The notes beneath the pieces were generated by a model. It was not told the origin of the DNA and ran no database searches. It was given only the letters and a program-made list of their open reading frames with translations. Positions 1-5,191 of a DNA stretch of 7,300 bases are shown one piece after another (position 1 is the stretch's first letter; the number at the start of each line of letters is the position of its first letter). This DNA is from Ramlibacter sp. Lineage in GTDB: Bacteria; Pseudomonadota; Gammaproteobacteria; Burkholderiales; Burkholderiaceae_C. The stretch lies in contig JAJNBO010000182.1 of assembly GCA_021156245.1 (NCBI GenBank), positions 1 to 7,300 on the forward strand, in the 5' to 3' direction. The position numbers and the translations under genes are program-made.

Positions 1-636
1 GGCGACTTCAACCGCAAGGGCTCCAGCGCCTTCAGCGGCAAGGTCGGCCAGCGCGTCGCGGCCAAGGGCGTGACGGTGCTGGACGACGGCACGATCGCCG
101 ACCGCCGCGGCTCGCTGAACGTGGACGACGAAGGCAATGCCAGCCAGCGCAACGTGCTGATCGAGGACGGCATCCTGCGCGGCTACATCCAGGACGCGAT
201 GAACGCGCGCCTGATGCGCGTGGCGCCCACCGGCAACGGCCGCCGCGAAAGCTATGCGCACATCCCGATGCCGCGCATGACCAACACGTACATGCTGGGC
301 GGCGACCGCTCCCCCGAGGAAATCGTGGCCAGCATCGACAAGGGCCTGTACGCGACCAACTTCGGCGGCGGCCAGGTGGACATCACCTCCGGCAAGTTCG
401 TGTTCTCCGCCAGCGAGGCGTACTGGGTGGAGAACGGCAAGATCCTCTACCCGGTGAAGGGCGCCACCATCGTGGGCAACGGCCCGGACGCGCTGACGCG
501 CGTGAGCATGATCGGCAACGACATGAAGCTGGACACCGGCGTCGGCACCTGCGGCAAGGAAGGCCAGAGCGTCCCCGTGGGCGTGGGCCAGCCCACGCTG
601 CGCATCGACGGCCTCACCGTCGGGGGCACCGCCTAG
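1..636 (+). CDS. tldD: TldD metalloprotease subunit, C-terminal part (5' end outside window)
   Basis: The frame is open from base 1 and ends at TAG 634-636, giving 211 residues of a protein that is about 480 residues in E. coli. The segment follows TldD closely to the end: [62 protein letters not shown] and the terminal TVGGTA. TldD pairs with PmbA/TldE in a cytoplasmic zinc protease that trims unfolded peptides; in enterobacteria it matures microcin B17 and degrades the CcdA antitoxin (family knowledge). The HExxxH helix that holds two zinc ligands lies upstream of the window. The Cys in [10 protein letters not shown] (codon 550-552) matches the third ligand and is present, so the visible part looks functional. 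The next gene begins 8 bp after the stop, so the two are probably co-transcribed. Confidence 0.96.
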   Translation, partial: GDFNRKGSSAFSGKVGQRVAAKGVTVLDDGTIADRRGSLNVDDEGNASQRNVLIEDGILRGYIQDAMNARLMRVAPTGNGRRESYAHIPMPRMTNTYMLGGDRSPEEIVASIDKGLYATNFGGGQVDITSGKFVFSASEAYWVENGKILYPVKGATIVGNGPDALTRVSMIGNDMKLDTGVGTCGKEGQSVPVGVGQPTLRIDGLTVGGTA

Positions 637-644
637 GCGGCACC

Positions 645-1199
645 GTGGACACCGAGCCGCAGCCGCCCGCCCGCCGGCCCGGCACGGTGCCGAGCATCCA
701 GACGTTCGGCGACCTGAGCAATTTCCTGCGCGGGGCCATCGCCGACGAGGACTCGCGCAACTTCTCGGACAGCATGGGCGAGCTGGCCGCGCACGCCGAG
801 GGCGTGATCGCCGTGCTGCGCCGCACCCGCCACCGCGACGAGGCAGCGCCGGCGCTGATGGACATGCTCACCGTGTTGCGAGGCCACCGGGCCTTCGTGC
901 TGCAACTGGGGCTGACCTGGCGCGGCCTCTACGAATACGCCGGCTACCTGCAGTCGGTGAACAACTTCCGCATCCTCATCGGGCAGTGGCTGCAGGCGGT
1001 GCCCTGGCAGGACGAACTCGAGGTCACGGCCGCGGACTTCCAGTCGGTCACCTGGCGCACGCTGGGCGACGGCATGCTGCTGATCGACATGTACGAGCAG
1101 TGGCTGGAGCGCGAGGGGGTGGACAGCGAGCCCCTGGACGACGTCACCGAGCCGCAGCGGGAAAAGGCGCAGCAGTGGTGGCAGAAGCTGCGGCGCTGA
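645..1199 (+). CDS. Conserved-looking hypothetical protein downstream of tldD (184 aa)
   Basis: I do not recognise this family. The GTG at 645 is the first start after the tldD stop, only 8 bp away, and gives 184 residues; the first in-frame ATG (774) would remove about 43 residues. No strong Shine-Dalgarno is visible, as expected for a gene translated by coupling to tldD. The protein appears soluble, with no signal peptide or membrane segment. It has a Pro-rich start (residues 5-15), then probably mostly helix, with acidic stretches (IADEDSRNFSD, REGVDSEPLDD) and a Trp- and Lys/Arg-rich tail (QQWWQKLRR). Third-position GC is high, as in its neighbours, so it looks native rather than acquired. 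The tldD linkage may hint at a role near that protease, but this is inference from position alone. Confidence 0.8.
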   Translation: MDTEPQPPARRPGTVPSIQTFGDLSNFLRGAIADEDSRNFSDSMGELAAHAEGVIAVLRRTRHRDEAAPALMDMLTVLRGHRAFVLQLGLTWRGLYEYAGYLQSVNNFRILIGQWLQAVPWQDELEVTAADFQSVTWRTLGDGMLLIDMYEQWLEREGVDSEPLDDVTEPQREKAQQWWQKLRR

Positions 1200-1210
1200 C
1201 ACAACGCCGT

Positions 1211-1229
1211 GCCCGCAACGCTTGCGGGC
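1211..1229. repeat. Perfect 8-bp inverted repeat upstream of the aroG leader
   Basis: GCCCGCAA (1211-1218) and TTGCGGGC (1222-1229) are perfect complements around a CGC triloop, 12 bp after the preceding stop codon. The RNA hairpin would be stable but has no following T-run, so it is at best a weak or Rho-assisted terminator for the upstream gene. The right arm includes the only -35-like sequence (TTGCGG, 1222-1227) for the aroG leader promoter, so an operator role is also possible. Confidence 0.5.
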
Positions 1230-1252
1230 GGCCGCGGGCCATGTGCTACATT
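1222..1252 (+). promoter_or_regulatory. Predicted promoter of the aroG leader transcript (extended -10)
   Basis: TGC-TACATT (1244-1252) is an extended -10 element, TGn followed by a hexamer matching TATAAT at 4 of 6. The -35 candidate TTGCGG (1222-1227) is weak at 3 of 6, with a long 19-bp spacer, which an extended -10 can tolerate. Counting 12 bases from the hexamer start puts +1 at about 1259, the A of the leader ATG. This is a prediction by eye. Confidence 0.45.
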
Positions 1253-1258
1253 GGTCCC

Positions 1259-1330
1259 ATGCGTGCCGTTCCCGCCTTCTTTTTTGGCTACTTTTGGTTC
1301 TCCTGCGCCCCCGGCGGAAGAGAGATCTGA
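1259..1330 (+). CDS. Phe-rich attenuator leader peptide of aroG (23 aa)
   Basis: ATG 1259 to TGA 1328-1330 encodes 23 residues containing FFFGYFWF at positions 7-14: five Phe, one Tyr and one Trp among eight codons. This is the signature of a leader peptide whose translation measures aminoacyl-tRNA supply, here mainly tRNA-Phe. Three of the five Phe codons are TTT (1280, 1283, 1292), whereas all six Phe codons of the downstream aroG are TTC. The codons lie between RNA segment 1 (1272-1276) and segment 2 (1311-1317) of the attenuator, where a stalled ribosome would mask segment 1 and leave segment 2 free. An in-frame ATG at 1241 would add six residues, but it overlaps the predicted promoter. 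No Shine-Dalgarno precedes 1259 and the predicted +1 falls on the ATG, so translation may be leaderless, as reported for the trp leader of Sinorhizobium. Confidence 0.85.
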   Translation: MRAVPAFFFGYFWFSCAPGGREI

Positions 1331-1360
1331 GCGTACCTGAACGAAACGCAAAGAACCTCG

Positions 1361-1390
1361 AAAAACCGCCGGCACCCCCGGCGGTTTTTT
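1361..1390 (+). terminator. Intrinsic terminator of the aroG attenuator
   Basis: CCGCCGG (1366-1372) pairs perfectly with CCGGCGG (1378-1384) around a CACCC loop. The stem is extended by A1361-A1365 against T1385-T1389, and the T-run continues to 1390. It lies 45 bp before the aroG ATG and ahead of the gene, which marks it as a regulatory rather than an end-of-operon terminator. Confidence 0.92.
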
Positions 1391-1434
1391 CTTGGGCCCG
1401 CGAAAAAACCACCTCCCGGAAAGCAAGCCCGTCC

Positions 1435-2436
1435 ATGAACGCCAAAGCCACCGCCTCCAGCGACGCCTGGTATGCGCATCCCGTCGACAAGACCAGCCAG
1501 ACCGACGACGAACGCATCAAGGACATCACCGTGCTGCCTCCCCCGGAACACCTGACCATCCACGACCCGGTCGCGGCCCTGGAGTACGCGCGCAAGCTGA
1601 AGGAGGCCCGCGCGAAGTACCAGGACACCCTGGAGATCGTGATGCGCGTGTACTTCGAGAAGCCGCGCACCACGGTGGGCTGGAAGGGGCTGATCAACGA
1701 CCCGTACCTCGACGAGAGCTACCGCATCGACGAGGGCCTGCGCATCGCGCGGCAGCTGCTGATCGACATCAACCGGATCGGCGTGCCGGCGGGCAGCGAG
1801 TTCCTCGACGTGATCTCGCCGCAGTACATCGGCGACCTGATCTCCTGGGGTGCGATCGGCGCGCGCACCACGGAAAGCCAGGTGCACCGCGAGCTGGCGT
1901 CCGGCATCTCGGCGCCCATCGGCTTCAAGAACGGCACCGACGGCAACATCAAGATCGCCACCGACGCCATCCAGGCGGCGGCGCGTCCGCACCACTTCCT
2001 GTCCGTGCACAAGAACGGCCAGGTCGCGATCGTGCAGACCAACGGGAACCGCGATTGCCACGTGATCCTGCGCGGCGGCAAGGCGCCGAACTACGACGCG
2101 GCCAGCGTGACCGCCGCGTGCAAGGAGCTCGAAGCTGCGAAGTTGACGCCGACGCTCATGGTGGACTGCAGCCACGCCAACAGCAGCAAGCAGCACGAGC
2201 GCCAGGTCGACGTGGCGCGCGACATCGCGGGGCAGATCGCCGGGGGCTCCCGCAACGTGTTCGGGCTGATGATCGAAAGCCATCTCACCGACGGGGCGCA
2301 GAAGTTCACGCCGGGCAAGGACGACCCGCGCGCGCTGGAGCACGGCAAGAGCATTACCGACGCGTGCATCGGGTGGAATGCCTCGCTGGATGTGCTGGAA
2401 GTCCTGTCCGGCGCCGTTCGTGCCCGCAGGGGCTGA
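1435..2436 (+). CDS. aroG: Class I DAHP synthase (AroG/AroF/AroH type) with an internal N-terminal deletion
   Basis: The product would condense phosphoenolpyruvate and erythrose 4-phosphate to DAHP, the first step of the shikimate pathway. The 333 residues match E. coli AroG almost throughout: VMRVYFEKPRTTVGWKGL (69-85), GARTTESQVHRELASG (142-157), GFKNGTDGNIKIA (163-175), DCSHANSSKQ (244-253), MIESHL (279-284), SITDACIGW (306-314). Metal ligands H247, E281 and D309, and active-site R71 and K76, are present. However, VLPPPEHL (33-40) runs directly into TIHDP (41-45). In the family about 38 residues lie between, including the first barrel strand and the GPC(S/T)IHDP motif whose Cys (C61 in E. 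coli) binds the metal. The frame is intact, so this is a clean in-frame loss at about 1554/1555, and the protein is probably inactive as written. ATG 1435 was chosen because homology begins shortly after it and an earlier start would run through the attenuator terminator. The Shine-Dalgarno is weak (GGAAAG, 1418-1423). Confidence 0.9.
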   Translation: MNAKATASSDAWYAHPVDKTSQTDDERIKDITVLPPPEHLTIHDPVAALEYARKLKEARAKYQDTLEIVMRVYFEKPRTTVGWKGLINDPYLDESYRIDEGLRIARQLLIDINRIGVPAGSEFLDVISPQYIGDLISWGAIGARTTESQVHRELASGISAPIGFKNGTDGNIKIATDAIQAAARPHHFLSVHKNGQVAIVQTNGNRDCHVILRGGKAPNYDAASVTAACKELEAAKLTPTLMVDCSHANSSKQHERQVDVARDIAGQIAGGSRNVFGLMIESHLTDGAQKFTPGKDDPRALEHGKSITDACIGWNASLDVLEVLSGAVRARRG

Positions 2437-2473
2437 CGCTTGTCGGCACTGCGCGTGTCACCCAAACGTGTTA

Positions 2474-2502
2474 TTTACATCTAGTAACTATCACCGTACA
2501 TT
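2474..2502 (+). promoter_or_regulatory. Predicted sigma70-type promoter for the gene at 2544
   Basis: TTTACA (2474-2479; 5 of 6 to TTGACA), a 17-bp spacer and TACATT (2497-2502; 4 of 6) predict +1 near 2509. The element lies in an AT-rich island (about 2465-2510) that stands out from its surroundings. The spacer carries the small palindrome TAGT-A-ACTA (2482-2490), a possible operator. The gene is therefore probably transcribed separately from aroG, and no terminator is evident in the 107-bp gap. Confidence 0.55.
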
Positions 2503-2530
2503 TGTTTCTACTCGGCCCATCGTGGGCGCG

Positions 2531-2536
2531 AGGAGG
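2531..2536 (+). promoter_or_regulatory. Strong Shine-Dalgarno deciding the start at 2544
   Basis: AGGAGG lies 7 bases before ATG 2544, near-ideal spacing. It fixes the start even though the same frame is open far upstream through aroG. Confidence 0.85.
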
Positions 2537-2543
2537 AAGACAA

Positions 2544-3575
2544 ATGACCATCGAGGTCCCCGTACTCCGCCTGGGACTGGCGGGATACAGCGAAGCGCAA
2601 CAGAAGACGGCCGCGGAGGCCGCCCGCGGCGCCGCGAGTGCGCGCTGCGCGTGGGAACTCTCGCCCTTTCCTGAAGCGGATGCGTGGTGGCTGGAAGGCA
2701 GCCGCACGATGCTGATGCCCAACCAGCACTTGCGCGTGCAGCCCGCCGTCCCGTCGAACCGCTCGGTGCAACTCGCGCTGGCCGACGTCGACCGGCCGGT
2801 CGCGTTCTCGCTGCCGCTGACCGCGCCGGGCTTCAAGCCCGCCGTCACCTTCCAGTTGAACGAGCGGGCCGAGGCCACCCGCGTGCTGCAGCAGTTCGCC
2901 GGCTGGATGAAGCCGACGGTGGCGCAGTTCGCGCTGGCGGCCAGCGTGGCGGACCACCAGCCGACGCTCAGCGCCGGTTCGTGGGAAGTGCTGCGCGGCG
3001 GCGACCTGCTGGCCGTGGTCGACCTGAAGCTGGGCGCCGGCGTGCTGCCGGGCGCCACGTCCGAGGATTTCGCCGCGGCGAGCTGGTGCATCCGCAACCA
3101 TGGCGACGTCGTCATCCCCACGGAGTTTTCGCGCGTGAGCGTGTCGCAGCTGATGTGGCAATACGCGCAGCGCAGCGAGCGCGACCTGCTGCCGCCGCAC
3201 TACCGGGCGCAGCCGCTGTACTTCCGCCGGCCGCCGCGGCTGGCGCAGCGCTTCCAGCGCGACGCGCACCTGCTGGTGATGCGCGAGCTGGTGGCGCAGC
3301 CAGGGCTGACCTTCGGCGACCTGCAGCAGTCCACCGGCATGAACGAGGCGGCGCTGGCGAAGTGCCTGTCCGCACTGTATGTCGTGGGCTCGATCACGTC
3401 GAATCCGCGCCGTGCCAACCTGCCCACCAGCCGGCCGCCGGGTTCCGCGGGGGACAGCGGGCAGCACTCGCAAAACGCGTTCCATTCGGTCCTGGATTCC
3501 TCGCCGCGGCCGCCGCCCTTCCTGAAGGGCTTCGCCAGCGACAAGACCGCGCCCGCGCCCCTGAAACCCGATTGA
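2544..3575 (+). CDS. Hypothetical protein with possible C-terminal winged-helix segment (343 aa)
   Basis: I do not recognise a named family. ATG 2544 is set by a strong AGGAGG. The protein looks cytoplasmic, with no signal peptide or membrane span. Residues 1-235 look like a mixed alpha/beta region without a known motif; two stretches (77-105 and 140-165) read as alternating beta strands. Residues 240-288 (HLLVMRELVAQPGLTFGDLQ, then NEAALAKCLSALYVVGSI) have the helix, helix-turn-helix and wing spacing of winged-helix domains, with LTFGDLQQSTGMNEAALAKCL as the possible recognition unit; this is inference from pattern only. Residues 289-343 are Pro/Ser-rich and probably disordered. It has its own AT-rich promoter, so it need not be functionally tied to aroG. 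It converges on mpl, with 45 bp between the stop codons. It could be a regulator or a partner-binding protein. Confidence 0.85.
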   Translation: MTIEVPVLRLGLAGYSEAQQKTAAEAARGAASARCAWELSPFPEADAWWLEGSRTMLMPNQHLRVQPAVPSNRSVQLALADVDRPVAFSLPLTAPGFKPAVTFQLNERAEATRVLQQFAGWMKPTVAQFALAASVADHQPTLSAGSWEVLRGGDLLAVVDLKLGAGVLPGATSEDFAAASWCIRNHGDVVIPTEFSRVSVSQLMWQYAQRSERDLLPPHYRAQPLYFRRPPRLAQRFQRDAHLLVMRELVAQPGLTFGDLQQSTGMNEAALAKCLSALYVVGSITSNPRRANLPTSRPPGSAGDSGQHSQNAFHSVLDSSPRPPPFLKGFASDKTAPAPLKPD

Positions 3576-3583
3576 TGCCGCAG

Positions 3584-3610
3584 GCCGGGTCGCGCGCAGC
3601 GCATCCCGGC
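3584..3610. terminator. Possible bidirectional hairpin between convergent genes
   Basis: GCCGGG (3584-3589) pairs with CCCGGC (3605-3610), and inside this GCGC (3592-3595) pairs with GCGC (3599-3602) around a GCA loop, with two mismatched positions on each side between the stems. It occupies the 45-bp gap between two convergent stop codons, where a shared terminator would be expected. Neither strand shows a T-run after the stem, so intrinsic termination would be weak. Confidence 0.35.
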
Positions 3611-3620
3611 ATGGCCCGCA

Positions 3621-5006
3621 TCAGCCTCCCGGCGCCAGCTCCTGCAGCAGCCTGGCGTGGATGCCGCCGAAGCCGCCGTTGCTCATGCACAGGACATGGT
3701 CGCCCTGGCGCGCCGCGGCTTTCACCTGCGCGACCAGCTCGGGGATGTCCCCGGCGATCTTTGCCTTCGCTCCCATCGGCGCCAGCGCTTCGGCCGGGTC
3801 CCAGCCGAGTCCGCCCGCGTGGCAGAACGACAGGTCCGCCTGCTCCAGGCTCCAGGGCAGCTGCGCCTTCATCGTGCCCAGCTTCATGGTGTTGCTGCGG
3901 GGCTCGAACACGGCCAGGATGCGCTGGTCCTTCACCTGGCGGCGCAAGCCGTCGATGGTGGTGCGGATGGCGGTGGGGTGGTGCGCGAAGTCGTCGTACA
4001 CGGTGATGCCGCCCGCGACGCCTTTCACTTCCATGCGCCGCTTGACGTTGCGGAACGTGCGCAGAGACTCCGCCGCCACCGCCGCCGTCACGCCCACGTG
4101 CTGGGCCGCCGCGATGGCGGCCAGCGCATTGAGCTGGTTGTGCACGCCGCCGACGTCCCAGCGCACCTGTGCGGCACGGTGCCCCTGCTCCAGCACTTCG
4201 AAGGCATGCGGCTCGCCTTCCGCGCGGAAGTCGGAGACCGCCGAGCCGAAGGTGCGCACCTCGCTCCAGCAGCCCTGGTGCAGTACGCGGGTGATGCTCT
4301 CTTCCAGGCCATTGGCGACGACGCGGCCGGTGGAGGGCACGGTGCGCACGAGGTGGTGGAACTGGCGTTCGATGGCGGCGAGGTCGTCGAAGATGTCCGC
4401 GTGGTCGAACTCCAGGTTGTTCAGGATCGCCGTGCGTGGCCGGTAGTGGATGAACTTGCTGCGCTTGTCGAAGAAGGCCGTGTCGTATTCGTCCGCTTCG
4501 ATCACGAAGGGCGTGAGCGGGCGGGCCATGTTGCCCAGGCGCGCCGACACGCCGAAGTTGAGGGGCACGCCGCCGACCAGGAAGCCGGGCTGCAGGCCGG
4601 CGTGCTCGAGGATCCACGCGAGCATCGAGGTGGTGGTGGTCTTGCCGTGCGTGCCGGCGACGGCCAGCACGTGGCGGCCTTGCAGCACGTTTTCGGCCAG
4701 CCATTGCGGTCCGCTCGTGTAGCGCAGGCCCTGGTCGAGGATGGCTTCCATCAATGGAAAGCGGGGCGTCCCGTCCGGCAGGCGGGCGCGCGAGACGACG
4801 TTGCCGACCACCCAGACGTCCGGTTTCAGGGAGAGCTGGTCGACCCCGAAGCCTTCGATCAGGTCGATGCCGAGCGCGCGCAGCTGGTCGCTCATGGGCG
4901 GGTAGACGCCGGCGTCGCAGCCGGTCACCCGGTGCCCGGCCTCCCGCGCGAGCGCGGCCACGCCTCCCATGAACGTGCCGCAAATGCCGAGGATGTGGAT
5001 GTGCAT
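3621..5006 (-). CDS. mpl: UDP-N-acetylmuramate:L-alanyl-gamma-D-glutamyl-meso-diaminopimelate ligase
   Basis: Mpl joins the recycled murein tripeptide L-Ala-gamma-D-Glu-meso-DAP directly to UDP-MurNAc using ATP, in the cytoplasm, bypassing MurC, MurD and MurE. The 461 residues span all three Mur-ligase domains. The N-terminal UDP-binding region starts HIHILGICGTFMGG (2-15) and includes VYPPMSDQL (34-42). The ATP-binding P-loop is AGTHGKTTT (117-125), followed by EADEYD (170-175) and HNQLNALAA (289-297). The C-terminal domain has KRRMEV (322-327), YDDFAHHPTA (337-346) and FEPRSNTMKLG (367-377). Length and start match E. coli Mpl, so the gene looks complete and functional; MurC is excluded by the GTFMGG and YPPMS signatures. 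No Shine-Dalgarno is seen before ATG 5006. A GATAAT box ends 8 bp upstream, suggesting its own promoter and an almost leaderless mRNA. Confidence 0.97.
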   Translation of the reverse strand: MHIHILGICGTFMGGVAALAREAGHRVTGCDAGVYPPMSDQLRALGIDLIEGFGVDQLSLKPDVWVVGNVVSRARLPDGTPRFPLMEAILDQGLRYTSGPQWLAENVLQGRHVLAVAGTHGKTTTTSMLAWILEHAGLQPGFLVGGVPLNFGVSARLGNMARPLTPFVIEADEYDTAFFDKRSKFIHYRPRTAILNNLEFDHADIFDDLAAIERQFHHLVRTVPSTGRVVANGLEESITRVLHQGCWSEVRTFGSAVSDFRAEGEPHAFEVLEQGHRAAQVRWDVGGVHNQLNALAAIAAAQHVGVTAAVAAESLRTFRNVKRRMEVKGVAGGITVYDDFAHHPTAIRTTIDGLRRQVKDQRILAVFEPRSNTMKLGTMKAQLPWSLEQADLSFCHAGGLGWDPAEALAPMGAKAKIAGDIPELVAQVKAAARQGDHVLCMSNGGFGGIHARLLQELAPGG

Positions 5007-5014
5007 GGGGCGGG

Positions 5015-5044
5015 ATTATCCCGGGGAGCACGGCCGCGCTTCGA
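5015..5044 (-). promoter_or_regulatory. Predicted mpl promoter
   Basis: Read on the minus strand, GATAAT (5020 to 5015; 5 of 6 to TATAAT) lies 8 bp before the mpl ATG. A weak -35, TCGAAG (5044 to 5039; 3 of 6), is 18 bp upstream. The predicted +1 is near 5008, leaving only about two untranslated bases. Confidence 0.5.
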
Positions 5045-5057
5045 GGGGGCCGGACTT

Positions 5058-5161
5058 CCGGACGCAAAAGACGCAAAGGTTCCGCAAAAGTCGCAAAAGG
5101 ACTTCCCGATCCGGATTCCTTTTTGCGTCCTTTGCGAAACCTTTGCGACCTTTGCGTCCGG
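5058..5161. repeat. 104-bp imperfect palindrome of CGCAAA units (REP-like intergenic element)
   Basis: The left arm 5058-5101 and the reverse complement of the right arm 5118-5161 agree at about 37 of 44 positions, with a 16-bp centre. Each arm starts with CCGGACGCAAA at its outer end and holds four CGCAAA cores: 5063, 5072, 5083 and 5092 on the left, mirrored as TTTGCG at 5122, 5131, 5142 and 5151. Core spacing is 9, 11, 9 bp on both sides, close to one helical turn. It fills most of the 185-bp gap between the acyl-CoA ligase stop and the mpl start. A transcript from either side would fold into a long hairpin, which could terminate or protect the upstream ligase mRNA. It resembles dispersed palindromic repeats; copy number elsewhere cannot be seen from here. 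Confidence 0.85.
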
Positions 5162-5171
5162 CTGTCCGCTC

Positions 5172-5191
5172 CCGCATTCGCTTCCGCATTC
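5172..5191. repeat. Short direct repeat CCGCATTC x2
   Basis: CCGCATTC occurs at 5172-5179 and 5184-5191, 12 bp apart, between the palindrome and the stop codon of the acyl-CoA ligase. No function is apparent. Confidence 0.4.

Larger units (their letters stand above)
1259..1390 (+). promoter_or_regulatory. Ribosome-mediated transcription attenuator controlling aroG
   Basis: Four RNA segments can be traced. Segment 1, CCGCC (1272-1276), pairs with GGCGG (1313-1317), extendable by TT/AA across a bulged C. Segment 2, CCGGCGG (1311-1317), can pair with segment 3, CCGCCGG (1366-1372), to form the antiterminator. Segment 3 can instead pair with segment 4, CCGGCGG (1378-1384), to form the terminator. 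Segments 2 and 4 lie in an exact 10-mer repeat, CCCCCGGCGG, at 1308-1317 and 1375-1384, so the two structures exclude each other. With Phe scarce, a ribosome stalled at 1277-1300 leaves segment 2 free and aroG is read. With Phe plentiful, a ribosome at the stop codon 1328-1330 covers segment 2 and the terminator forms. The mechanism is inferred from the classic trp/phe attenuators; the sequences are read directly. Confidence 0.85.

Noticed and set aside
1341..1360. ACGCAAAG in the aroG leader, also found in the palindrome at 5071
   Set aside because: This is a single 8-base match without a partner arm or unit spacing, so it is likely chance rather than a second repeat copy.
1222..1434. N-terminal extension of AroG in the same open frame
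   Set aside because: It would have to read through the attenuator terminator and overlap the leader peptide. Homology to DAHP synthases begins only after 1435, so the open frame is chance.
1288..2343. Minus-strand open frame of 351 codons opposite aroG
   Set aside because: Its composition is typical of antisense shadow in high-GC DNA, with no motif or start signal, and aroG is certain on the other strand.
1435..2436. aroG as an outright pseudogene
   Set aside because: The frame is intact and the other ligands are conserved. The missing segment could equally be an assembly artefact, so it is kept as a CDS with the defect noted.
1392..2543. N-terminal extension of the 343-residue protein through aroG
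   Set aside because: The upstream part is Arg/Pro-rich shadow sequence overlapping aroG. A strong AGGAGG fixes the start at 2544.
3394..5076. 560-codon minus-strand open frame overlapping mpl
   Set aside because: It is out of frame with mpl, low in complexity (Arg/Ala/Pro-rich), and explained by high third-position GC.
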